Shown: positions 50,351 through 58,798 of the stretch, one piece after another
How positions within the stretch are numbered: the stretch's first letter is position 1
Layout of the letters: every line of letters starts with the position of its first letter
NCBI GenBank assembly: GCA_946403855.1
Contig: CAMJBH010000008.1
Span: forward strand, 1-64,000
Direction: 5' to 3'
Length of the DNA: 64,000 nt
DNA from: an uncultured Bacteroidales bacterium
Lineage (GTDB): Bacteria; Bacteroidota; Bacteroidia; Bacteroidales; UBA932
Translations under genes and position numbers: made by a program
Notes under the pieces: model-generated
What the model was told of the DNA's origin: nothing
The model's database searches: none
The model's input: only the letters and a program-made list of their open reading frames with translations

Positions 50351-51163
50351 ATGGCTGTCAACGAAACCGTGTTACTAGACCTCGACAAGATAGTCGAAGA
50401 GAAGTTCGGAAAAGGTAAAGTTCCACGTTTTGTAGTGTCCTGGCTCAAGAAATTCATCCACCAGGACCATCTGAACGGCTGCCTGAGCCAGGGCTACCTG
50501 GGAATAGAGTTTGCCGAAAAAGCCTTGGAATACTACGACACCCACATAACCGTGGAAGGGCTTGAGAATATACCGGACGACGGACGTTTCACTTTTGCGT
50601 CCAACCACCCTCTCGGAGCCATCGACGCCCTTTCGCTCATTGCCTACATAGGCCGCAAGTACAACGGCAACATTATCGTTCCCGCCAACGATATCCTCAT
50701 GGCCCTCAAGCCTTTGGCAGAATACACCCTGCCGATAAACAAATTCGGGGGCCAGAGTTCAAAACTCCCCGAGCTCCTTCAGAACGCCTTCGAGTCGGAC
50801 AAGCAGATAATCATATGCCCGGCCGGCCTGTGTTCCCGCAAGATCGACGGAGTTGTGCAGGACCTCCCCTGGAAAAAGACTTTCATCACCAAGAGCCGGC
50901 AGACGGAACGCGATGTGGTGCCGGTGTGGTTCAGCGGACAGAACTCCAATCGGTTCTACCGTCTGGACAAACTTCGCAACTTCCTGAAACTTAAGCTAAA
51001 TATTGCAATGCTAACACTCCCTGACGAATTGTACAAGTGCCAGCACAAATCTTTCACGATGGTGTTCGGAAAGCCCATCCCTTGGCAGACTTTCACCAAA
51101 GACAAGAAAGACAGCGAATGGGCCGCTTGGGTAAGGGAGCAAGTGTACACCTTGAAAAAATGA
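50351..51163 (+). CDS. glsA: O-acyltransferase of glycine-lipid synthesis
   Basis: A 270-residue PlsC-like enzyme with NHPLGAID, FGGQSSKLPEL, and CPAGLCSRK motifs, typical of the acyltransferase partnered with a GNAT protein in Bacteroidetes. In Bacteroides thetaiotaomicron this pair (GlsA/GlsB) makes N-acyl and diacyl glycine lipids. It overlaps glsB by 4 bases (ATGA). Confidence 0.82.
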   Translation: MAVNETVLLDLDKIVEEKFGKGKVPRFVVSWLKKFIHQDHLNGCLSQGYLGIEFAEKALEYYDTHITVEGLENIPDDGRFTFASNHPLGAIDALSLIAYIGRKYNGNIIVPANDILMALKPLAEYTLPINKFGGQSSKLPELLQNAFESDKQIIICPAGLCSRKIDGVVQDLPWKKTFITKSRQTERDVVPVWFSGQNSNRFYRLDKLRNFLKLKLNIAMLTLPDELYKCQHKSFTMVFGKPIPWQTFTKDKKDSEWAAWVREQVYTLKK

Positions 51164-52155
51164 ACGCAGAACCAATTTTAGCTCCAATTGAAACCGGCCT
51201 GCTCAAGGCCGAACTCACCGAAGACCGCTTTCTTCGCGACACCAATCATTCCGGCAATAAGCTTTACATTGTCGATGGCCAGTGTGCCCCAAACGTACTC
51301 AAAGAAATAGGGCGCTTGAGGGAAATCGCCTTCCGCGAAAGAGGTGGCGGCACCGGCAAAGCCGCCGACCTGGATGCCTTCGACCTCGATCCCGCCTTCC
51401 GCTACAAACAGTTGGTGCTGTGGGATCCCGAAGAAGAGTGCATCGTGGGCGGGTACCGCTTCGTGCCCTGCGACGAGGTGCTGTACGACCGCTTCGGGCA
51501 GCCCGTCATGCCTTCTTCGCACCTGTTCCGCTTCACCAGGCACTTCATCAACAATGATTTCCAGCGCACTATAGAGCTGAGCCGCTCGTTCATCAGGCCG
51601 GAGTATCAGAGCACCGAACTCGGGTCCAAGAGCTTGTATGCGCTGGACAACCTGATGGACGGTCTGGGAGGCCTGATAACGCTGTTTAACGGCCGCATGG
51701 AGTACTTTTTCGGCAAAATGACCATCTACCCGTCCTTCCCCGAGAAGGCGCTGGAGATGTTGCTGTATTTCCTGCGCAAGCACTTCGGCAACTGGAAAAC
51801 CGACCTCAACAACATGACTGGCCGTCTGGTGGTGCCCAAACATCCCATATCTGTCAAATTCTCACGCGAATGGGACAAGCTGTTCACGGGAGAGAATTTC
51901 CACGACGACTATATCATCCTCAAACGGGAAATCCGCAACATGGGAGCCAACATCCCGCCTCTAGTCAACACCTACATGAATCTCTCGCCCACCATGAAGA
52001 GCTTCGGGGCAGGCATAAATGATGAATTCGGAAATGTGATAGAGGCCGGAATACTCATCAAGTTCGATGAAATCAGGCCGGAGAAGCTGAACCGGCACCT
52101 CTTGTTGCATCCCTCGATGATAATCTCTGAGATCAAGAACAGGTTCCTGAAATAG
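51160..52155 (+). CDS. glsB: N-acyltransferase of glycine-lipid synthesis (GNAT)
   Basis: A 331-residue GNAT-like (OlsB/hemolysin-type) enzyme: IGRLREIAFRERGGGTG, DAFDLDPAFRYKQLVLWDPEEECIVGGYRF, ELSRSFI. It adds a 3-hydroxy fatty acyl group to glycine. The start is the ATG overlapping the glsA stop. Ends convergent with the DnaJ gene. Confidence 0.83.
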   Translation: MNAEPILAPIETGLLKAELTEDRFLRDTNHSGNKLYIVDGQCAPNVLKEIGRLREIAFRERGGGTGKAADLDAFDLDPAFRYKQLVLWDPEEECIVGGYRFVPCDEVLYDRFGQPVMPSSHLFRFTRHFINNDFQRTIELSRSFIRPEYQSTELGSKSLYALDNLMDGLGGLITLFNGRMEYFFGKMTIYPSFPEKALEMLLYFLRKHFGNWKTDLNNMTGRLVVPKHPISVKFSREWDKLFTGENFHDDYIILKREIRNMGANIPPLVNTYMNLSPTMKSFGAGINDEFGNVIEAGILIKFDEIRPEKLNRHLLLHPSMIISEIKNRFLK

Positions 52156-52161
52156 AAATCT

Positions 52162-52902
52162 TTAGAGGCCCCTCTGCTTCTTGATGGTTTCGTAGGCTTC
52201 CTGCACCTTGCGGAACTTTTCCGCAGCGGCTTTCTGCACCTCGGGGCCCAGCGTGGCCACCTTGTCCGGATGGTTCTTCATGGCCATGCGGCGGTAGGCT
52301 GCCTTGACTTCGTCATTGGTGGCCGAAGGGGATATTTCCAGCACGGCATATGCTGAATCCGCGTCGCGGTAGAACATGGCAATGATGGAAGCAACATCGG
52401 AAGAAGTGAGCCCGATCACGCCTCCGATGGCCTCCAGCACGTCCTTTTCCGACTTACTGAACTCTCCGTCGGCTATCGCAATGCGCGTGAGGTAGTCGAA
52501 CAGCTGCATGCGCTGGGAGTAATTCATGTTGGCGGCGATCTGCTGGCCCACGGAGTAGATGTTGACCTGCTGTGAATTAAGCGATTCCAAGATGCGCACC
52601 GCCTCGTTCACCGCGGCGTCTCCGAAGTTGTTGCGGATGAAATTCTTTACATAATCCAGCTCCGAAGGATGCGTGCGGCCGTCGGCCTTGATGACGGCGG
52701 ACGAGAGTACCAACAGGCTAACAAAGAAGCTGTTGCGCTGCTCCGTGGCCGAGTAGCCGCGGGGCCGCTCGGAACCCGGTATCCGTTTGGATAAATCTAC
52801 GTATGTATCAATAGCCGACCCCAGGATGAAGCCCAGCAGGGCTCCTATTGGCCCCCAGGACACCCATCCCAGAAAACCGACTAACCATTTTGCTGATCCC
52901 AT
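52162..52902 (-). CDS. TerB-DnaJ domain protein, DjlA-like
   Basis: A 246-residue protein: N-terminal glycine-rich membrane segment (5-35), a TerB-like helical domain (about 55-170, ADGRTHPSE and IADGEFSKSE acidic pairs), and a C-terminal J-domain with HPD in KNHPDK. J-domain activates Hsp70. Layout equals DjlA of proteobacteria, and this fold is common in Bacteroidetes. Confidence 0.88.
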   Translation of the reverse strand: MGSAKWLVGFLGWVSWGPIGALLGFILGSAIDTYVDLSKRIPGSERPRGYSATEQRNSFFVSLLVLSSAVIKADGRTHPSELDYVKNFIRNNFGDAAVNEAVRILESLNSQQVNIYSVGQQIAANMNYSQRMQLFDYLTRIAIADGEFSKSEKDVLEAIGGVIGLTSSDVASIIAMFYRDADSAYAVLEISPSATNDEVKAAYRRMAMKNHPDKVATLGPEVQKAAAEKFRKVQEAYETIKKQRGL

Positions 52903-52984
52903 GCCTCAAACGCAAGCAAATATCAGTCCGTTCCGAAGCGCTGACAATCTGTCAAATTGTCTTGCCCGTTTCGGCGGAAATATG

Positions 52985-52992
52985 TACCTTTG
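52985..52992 (+). promoter_or_regulatory. -7 element TACCTTTG of the DMT transporter gene
   Basis: TAnnTTTG match four bases before the GTG start, with CTTG 20 bases upstream. Confidence 0.55.
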
Positions 52993-52996
52993 AAAC

Positions 52997-53935
52997 GTGA
53001 ATGGAAAACTCTCGGCATACCTTGCCGCACTAACCACTATAACACTGTGGGGCATGTCCTACATATGGGCGGACAGGCTCCTCGACCTAGGAATTCCGGT
53101 AGAATTCTTTGTGCCTGCGCGCTCTCTCGCCGCCGGCGCTTTGTTGTTCTGTATCAATAAGATAGCCCATAAGGACATGAGAATACGGCGCAAGGACTGG
53201 ATAAAGTTCCTGCTGCTTGCGCTATGCATGCCTGTGATATACTTCATCGCAGAGACCTACGGACTCAAGCTCACCGAGTCCCCCACCATCACTGCGCTGG
53301 TGGTAGCCACCAACCCCATCTTCGCCATGATGGTGGGCATGCTCATCTTCAAAGAGAAATTCAGCATCGTCAACATAATAGGGGTGTTCGTCACCCTCGG
53401 TGGCCTGTGGCTGGTGAGCTGGACGGGCGGCACCACCGGGCCCAATTATATTTGGGGCATACTGATACTGTTCATCGCCGTCATCTCGGAAGTGAGCCAG
53501 ATAGCCTTTACCAAGTCGCTGTCAGACACATACGCGCCTTCGGTGATAGTGATGTACCAGTTCCTTTTCGGGGCCGTGTTTTTCCTGCCGCTATTTCTCA
53601 CCAAAGGCATCAGCGACTTCCAGGCTCCCCTGTACTTAAGCTGGAGCGTTATCTATCCCACATTGGCCCTCGCCCTGCTGTGCAGCGCCACGGCTTTCAC
53701 CACCTGGGCCTACGCCATCAAGCAGCTGGGAGTGGCCCATACCAGCGTGTTCCTTGCCCTGTCGCCGCTCATGACTGCCCTGGCGGCATTCCTGTTCGGC
53801 GATGAAACCCTTTCCGCCATCCAGTGGGCGGGACTGGCCATAGGCATGGCCGGCATCTACCTGACACAAATTGTTATAAAAACCAAGAAAAATAATGATA
53901 CTGAACGTTCACTCCGAGACAGCACGTCTGCGTGA
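52997..53935 (+). CDS. DMT superfamily (EamA) transporter
   Basis: A 312-residue membrane protein with ten hydrophobic segments and two EamA repeats. GTG start; the nearby ATG is out of frame. Family members export amino acids or metabolites. Its end overlaps the next gene by 41 bases, so it may belong to the arginine operon and could move arginine or ornithine (inference). Confidence 0.85.
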   Translation: MNGKLSAYLAALTTITLWGMSYIWADRLLDLGIPVEFFVPARSLAAGALLFCINKIAHKDMRIRRKDWIKFLLLALCMPVIYFIAETYGLKLTESPTITALVVATNPIFAMMVGMLIFKEKFSIVNIIGVFVTLGGLWLVSWTGGTTGPNYIWGILILFIAVISEVSQIAFTKSLSDTYAPSVIVMYQFLFGAVFFLPLFLTKGISDFQAPLYLSWSVIYPTLALALLCSATAFTTWAYAIKQLGVAHTSVFLALSPLMTALAAFLFGDETLSAIQWAGLAIGMAGIYLTQIVIKTKKNNDTERSLRDSTSA

Positions 53936-54809
53936 AGTTGTGCTGGGGCTTCCGAACTCGATAGGACCTGTACCCAAGCTTAACGAAACTTTCGATGCCA
54001 AATCGTACGAATCCGTACTGCGGGGAGTCTATCCCAAAGAGAAAGATATAGAAAGGGAAATGAACGCCTTCGAGGCCATACTGCTGAAGTACGGCGTCAA
54101 GGTGTACAGGCCGGAGCCGGTGAAGAACTGCAACCAGATCTTCTCCCGCGACGTAGGCTTTGTGATCGACGACAAAATCATCATCTCCAACATAATCCCC
54201 GACAGGCAGGACGAAATAGACGCCTACGACAAAATCTACCGCGACATTCACTACAAGCAGATCTACAACCTCCCCGAGGCCGTGCATGTAGAGGGCGGGG
54301 ACGTGATTCTGTACAATGGCGTCATCTTCCTGGGCCAGTATGCATTCGAAGACTACAGCGAGGTCAAGACGGCACGTACCAACCGCCTCGCTCTGGACTT
54401 CCTGCGCATGATTTTCCCCGACAAGACCATCATCCCCCTCAACCTCCGCAAATCGGACACCAACCCGCGCGAGGGCATACTCCACCTGGACTGCACCTTC
54501 ATGCCCGTGGGCCGCGACAAGGCCATCATCTACCGCGACGGATTCCTGAATCCCCGCGACGCCGACCACCTCGTGGACCTCTTCGGACGCGAGAACGTGT
54601 TCGAAATCACCCAGGAAGAGATGTACTGGATGAACTCCAACATCTTCTCTATTTCGGAAGAAGTGGTGGTGATAGAAGAGCATTTCACGCGCCTGGGAGA
54701 GCATCTCAAGAATGTTTGGGGCATGACGGTGGAGACCGTCCCCTACCGCGAAATCTCAAAGATGGGAGGCCTGCTGCGCTGCTCCACCCTTCCGCTCAGA
54801 AGAGACTGA
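53895..54809 (+). CDS. amidinotransferase-fold arginine deiminase-like enzyme
   Basis: A 304-residue member of the guanidine-modifying superfamily (DDAH/arginine deiminase fold). Catalytic set visible: R85/D86, E133-GGD136, His197 in LHLDC, Cys296 in LLRCST. It is not a canonical ArcA of about 410 residues. Carbamate kinase begins just after its stop and ornithine carbamoyltransferase follows, so arginine to citrulline plus ammonia is the best guess; dimethylarginine or agmatine are other options. Confidence 0.8.
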   Translation: MILNVHSETARLREVVLGLPNSIGPVPKLNETFDAKSYESVLRGVYPKEKDIEREMNAFEAILLKYGVKVYRPEPVKNCNQIFSRDVGFVIDDKIIISNIIPDRQDEIDAYDKIYRDIHYKQIYNLPEAVHVEGGDVILYNGVIFLGQYAFEDYSEVKTARTNRLALDFLRMIFPDKTIIPLNLRKSDTNPREGILHLDCTFMPVGRDKAIIYRDGFLNPRDADHLVDLFGRENVFEITQEEMYWMNSNIFSISEEVVVIEEHFTRLGEHLKNVWGMTVETVPYREISKMGGLLRCSTLPLRRD

Positions 54810-54810
54810 C

Positions 54811-55737
54811 ATGAACAAACTTGCAATGATAGCGTTCGGAGGGAACGCACTTCTGCGTGCCGGCGAAAAAGGCACCTACGAGCAGCAGCTCGCAAATGTG
54901 GAGAGAACCTGCGAAAGCCTTTCCAGGCTCCTCAAAGAAGGCTACGACATAGTGATAGGCCACGGCAACGGCCCGCAAGTGGGCAACGCCCTGTTGCGTC
55001 ACGAAGCGGGGACGCAGCTGTTCTCGCTGGAGAGCATGCCGATGGATTTCTGCGGCGCCGAGACCCAAGGATCCATAGCCTACATGATAGAGAGCGGCAT
55101 GGAAAGGGTGCTGCACCGCGCCGGAATCAAGCGCGGAGTGGTGTCGCTGGTCACTCGCGTGGAAGTGAGTCCGGACGACCCCATGTTCCAGCATCCCAGC
55201 AAGCCCGTCGGGCCTTACTATACCAAGGAAGTGGCGCTGTCCCGTCCCGGGCAATGGAAGGAAGACGCCGCCGGACGCGGATGGCGCAAGGTGGTAGCTT
55301 CTCCCAAGCCACTAAAGATAAACAATATAGACCTGGTTGAGCGGCTCGCCCGCGAGGGAAACATAGTCATTACTGTCGGCGGAGGCGGTATCCCTGTAGT
55401 GGCAGACGGCGACGGCCACAGAGGAGTTGAGGCGGTGATCGACAAAGACCTTGCGAGCGCCCTGGCCGCCGTGAATATGCATGCCGACGAGTTCTACATT
55501 CTCACCGACGTACCCAAAGTCTATATCAACTTCCGCAAAGACGGCGAGCAGGCCCTTGACTCCATGACCGTGGAGCAGGCAAAGGCCCATCTTGCCGACG
55601 GACAGTTCGCCGAAGGGTCCATGGCCCCGAAGGTGCGGGCTGGAATTATGTTCGTGGAACAAACCGGCGGAAAGTGCGTCATAACCGAAGCCGGAAGCCT
55701 CGGAAACCCTTCGTGTGGCACTGAGATAATTCCTTAA
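54811..55737 (+). CDS. arcC: carbamate kinase
   Basis: Makes ATP from carbamoyl phosphate. A 308-residue kinase: FGGNALLR at 9-16, [29 protein letters not shown], and MAPKVRAG. It starts 1 base after the previous stop. Second enzyme of the energy-yielding arginine route. Confidence 0.95.
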   Translation: MNKLAMIAFGGNALLRAGEKGTYEQQLANVERTCESLSRLLKEGYDIVIGHGNGPQVGNALLRHEAGTQLFSLESMPMDFCGAETQGSIAYMIESGMERVLHRAGIKRGVVSLVTRVEVSPDDPMFQHPSKPVGPYYTKEVALSRPGQWKEDAAGRGWRKVVASPKPLKINNIDLVERLAREGNIVITVGGGGIPVVADGDGHRGVEAVIDKDLASALAAVNMHADEFYILTDVPKVYINFRKDGEQALDSMTVEQAKAHLADGQFAEGSMAPKVRAGIMFVEQTGGKCVITEAGSLGNPSCGTEIIP

Positions 55738-55748
55738 AAATCAATTAT

Positions 55749-56744
55749 ATGGCATTCAATCTTAAGAACCGCAGCTTTCTCAAGCTGCTGGACTTCACCC
55801 CAAAGGAAATAGAGTATTTGCTGGACCTCGCCGCCGACCTCAAGCGCGCCAAATACACCGGCACCGAGCAGCCCAGACTCACAGGTAAAAACATAGCCCT
55901 GATATTCGAGAAGACCTCTACCCGCACCCGCTGCGCCTTCGAAGTGGCCGCTCACGACCAGGGAGCCCACGTCACCTACCTCGGCCCCACCGGCTCGCAG
56001 ATAGGCGTCAAGGAGTCCATGAAAGACACGGCCCGCGTGCTTGGACGCATGTACGACGGAATCGAGTACCGCGGCTTTGCCCAAGCCACTGTGGAAGACC
56101 TGGCCAAATATGCAGGCGTACCCGTCTGGAACGGCCTTACCAACGAATTCCATCCCACTCAGATCCTGGCCGACTTCCTGACCATGCGCGAGCATGCTCT
56201 CAAGCCGCTCAAGGAAGTGAGCTACGCTTACCTTGGCGACGCCCGCTTCAACATGGGTAATTCGCTGCTGGTAGGCGGTGCCAAAATGGGCATGGACGTG
56301 CGTATAGTGGCGCCCAAGGCCCTTCAGCCCGCCGCAGAGCTGGTAGAAGAGTGCCGCAAGATCGCTGCCGAGACCGGAGCCCGCATCACCATTACCGACG
56401 ACGTGGACGAAGGCGTGAAAGGCTGCGACTTCATCTACACCGACGTGTGGGTGTCCATGGGCGAACCGGCCGAAGTTTGGAAAGAAAGGATAGAGCTCCT
56501 GAGGCCCTACCAGGTGAACGCAGAGCTTATGCGCCGTACCGGCAACCCGGCCTGCAAATTCATGCACTGCCTGCCTTCATATCACAATCTGGAGACCCAG
56601 GTGGGCCGCGACGTGCACGAGAAATTCGGCCTCGACGGTGTGGAGGTCACAGAAGACGTGTTCGAAAGCCCCGCGAGCATTGTATTCGACGAGGCCGAGA
56701 ACCGCATGCACACCATCAAGGCGGTGATGGTCGCTACTTTATAA
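55749..56744 (+). CDS. arcB: ornithine carbamoyltransferase, catabolic type
   Basis: A 331-residue transcarbamoylase with the carbamoyl-phosphate motif STRTR, HPTQ, and ornithine motif HCLPSYH. The [22 protein letters not shown] stretch and length match catabolic ArcB enzymes. In this operon it splits citrulline to ornithine and carbamoyl phosphate. Its end overlaps the convergent dpp11 gene by 11 bases. Confidence 0.93.
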   Translation: MAFNLKNRSFLKLLDFTPKEIEYLLDLAADLKRAKYTGTEQPRLTGKNIALIFEKTSTRTRCAFEVAAHDQGAHVTYLGPTGSQIGVKESMKDTARVLGRMYDGIEYRGFAQATVEDLAKYAGVPVWNGLTNEFHPTQILADFLTMREHALKPLKEVSYAYLGDARFNMGNSLLVGGAKMGMDVRIVAPKALQPAAELVEECRKIAAETGARITITDDVDEGVKGCDFIYTDVWVSMGEPAEVWKERIELLRPYQVNAELMRRTGNPACKFMHCLPSYHNLETQVGRDVHEKFGLDGVEVTEDVFESPASIVFDEAENRMHTIKAVMVATL

Positions 56745-58797
56745 CCATCTCGGAGAAAAGCCACTCGGCGTGCCCTATCTGCTTGATAATGAACAGCAGG
56801 TAGCGCACGTCGAGGCTTATATTACGGCAGTAGCACGGGTCGAACTGCAGGTCGCTCATGGTGCCTTCCCACACCCTGTCGAAGTTGATTCCCACCAGAA
56901 GGCCGTCGGCATTGAGCACAGGGCTACCGGAATTACCGCCGGTAGTGTGATTCGTGGCAAGGAAGCACACAGGCTGGTCCTCATGGCCCCCGGCCGCATA
57001 GATGTCGCGCAGGGTCTGGGGTATATTGTAGTCGAAGATGTCGGGGTTGTCTTTTTCGATTATGCCCTTCAAAGTCGTAACCGGAGTGTAATACACGGCG
57101 TCGGCAGGGCTGTATCCAGCCACATTGCCATAGGCGACACGCAGCGTGAGGTTTGCGTCGGGATAGAATTCCCGCTCCGGTTCGAACTCCATCTGAGCCT
57201 TCATATACAGGCGGTTAGCTGTCCTGAGCTCCCCTTCCACCTCGCGCAGGACGGGCATGATATCCTCCTGCAGCCAGTCGAAAAAGGCCGCATAGAGCTG
57301 GTACGCAGGGTCGGCCACCACCTTGGGCATATCTTCCACGCCAAGAGATGCCGCCACTTCGCATGAAGTGAACATCGAGCGGGAATAGATGTCGTCCGCA
57401 AGCGCCTGCACCGAACCGGCCGCGGCCACCTGCTCTTTGAAGTATTCAGGTTGGAACTGCTGGGGCATCTTGGTCCTGAAGGCCTCGAGCAAGGCCACGA
57501 AAGTTTCCTTGTCTATGGGCTCGTAGTAGTCTTTGAAGAAGCTCCGCACGGCCACCCCGTCGTCGATTCCGCGCTCCAGGAGTCCGTACACGCGCCATGC
57601 AAGCGAGAGCAGCTCAATGCTCCTCACTGTCTCGTTAAAGTATTCGTAGGCAAGATAATAGGGTTCGCGCTTCTGATACAGGGCCCCCAGACGCTCCACC
57701 AGACCGTCGTAAGGGCCTCCGGCAGCCCATGCGCTCAGGCGTTTCTCGTAGGCGCGCTTGGCCTCGACCGTGCCAAGGCGCTGCACGCCGCGCGACTCTC
57801 CCTGCCACTTCTTCCAGGCATTGGCCACGCTGGCGTTCTTGGCCGAATACTGAATCCGGACCGCCTGGCTCTGCGACATGTATTTCTTCTGAATATCGAG
57901 TCTGAGCGTGCGGAGGGCTATTTTCTGTGGATCGGACACTTCGCCTATATAGCGCACTTCCTCGGAATGGACATACTCGCGGGTGCTCCCGGGGCAACCG
58001 TAAACAAAGGTAAAGTCGCCTTCCTTGACGCCTTCCTTGGATATGCTGAAGAACTTCTTGGGACGGTAGGGCACGTTGTCGGGGGAATAGTCTGCAGGAT
58101 TGCCGTCGGCGTCGGCATAGATGCGGAAGATAGAGAAATCGCCGGTGTGGCGGGGCCACATCCAGTTGTCGGTGTCGCCTCCGAATTTGCCAATCGACGA
58201 TGGCGGGGCGCCGACCAGACGCACGTCGCGGTAGATCCTATAGACAAAGAGATAGTACTGGTTGGCATGATAAAGGGCTTCTACCGAGGCTCTTATGCCT
58301 TTGGAGGGCTCTGCAATCTCCTTTTCGAGCCGCTGGGAATTGGCGCGGGCCACCGAATCGCGTGCCACCTCGCCCATGGAGGGTTCCCAGCCGTACAGCA
58401 CCACGTCGGTCACATCTTCCATACGCTCCAGGAAACTCACCGTCAGCCCCGGGTTGGGGAGCTCTTCCTCGCGGGACATGGCCCAGAAGCCGTCTTTGAG
58501 ATAGTCGTGCTCCACGCTGCTGTGGCGCTGGATGTAACCGTAGCCGCAGTGATGATTGGTAAACAAAAGGCCCTGCGGAGACACCAGTTCGCCGGTGCAG
58601 CCCGATCCGAACAGCACCACGGCATCTTTGAGGGAGGCTTTGTTGATACTATATATGTCTTCGGCGCTCAGGCGACAGCCTTTGGCTCCCATGTCGTCGA
58701 TACGGCGTGCAATAAGGTTGGGCAGCCACATGCCTTCGTCGGCAAGCAGCGGCAGGGCGGCGCACAGCGCCAGGGCAAGCAGAACTACTTTCTTCAT
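56734..58797 (-). CDS. dpp11: S46 family dipeptidyl peptidase, DPP11 type
   Basis: A 687-residue secreted serine peptidase with signal peptide (cut after LLA). Motifs [22 protein letters not shown], and TGGNSGSPV. Eighteen residues after the serine is arginine (FDRVWEG), matching Arg673 of Porphyromonas DPP11, which selects Asp or Glu at P1. It is the last gene of the minus-strand peptide operon, 1 base after the double peptidase gene; the acidic dipeptides made would feed GltS-linked glutamate use. Confidence 0.93.
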   Translation of the reverse strand: MKKVVLLALALCAALPLLADEGMWLPNLIARRIDDMGAKGCRLSAEDIYSINKASLKDAVVLFGSGCTGELVSPQGLLFTNHHCGYGYIQRHSSVEHDYLKDGFWAMSREEELPNPGLTVSFLERMEDVTDVVLYGWEPSMGEVARDSVARANSQRLEKEIAEPSKGIRASVEALYHANQYYLFVYRIYRDVRLVGAPPSSIGKFGGDTDNWMWPRHTGDFSIFRIYADADGNPADYSPDNVPYRPKKFFSISKEGVKEGDFTFVYGCPGSTREYVHSEEVRYIGEVSDPQKIALRTLRLDIQKKYMSQSQAVRIQYSAKNASVANAWKKWQGESRGVQRLGTVEAKRAYEKRLSAWAAGGPYDGLVERLGALYQKREPYYLAYEYFNETVRSIELLSLAWRVYGLLERGIDDGVAVRSFFKDYYEPIDKETFVALLEAFRTKMPQQFQPEYFKEQVAAAGSVQALADDIYSRSMFTSCEVAASLGVEDMPKVVADPAYQLYAAFFDWLQEDIMPVLREVEGELRTANRLYMKAQMEFEPEREFYPDANLTLRVAYGNVAGYSPADAVYYTPVTTLKGIIEKDNPDIFDYNIPQTLRDIYAAGGHEDQPVCFLATNHTTGGNSGSPVLNADGLLVGINFDRVWEGTMSDLQFDPCYCRNISLDVRYLLFIIKQIGHAEWLFSEMVIK

Positions 58798-58798
58798 T

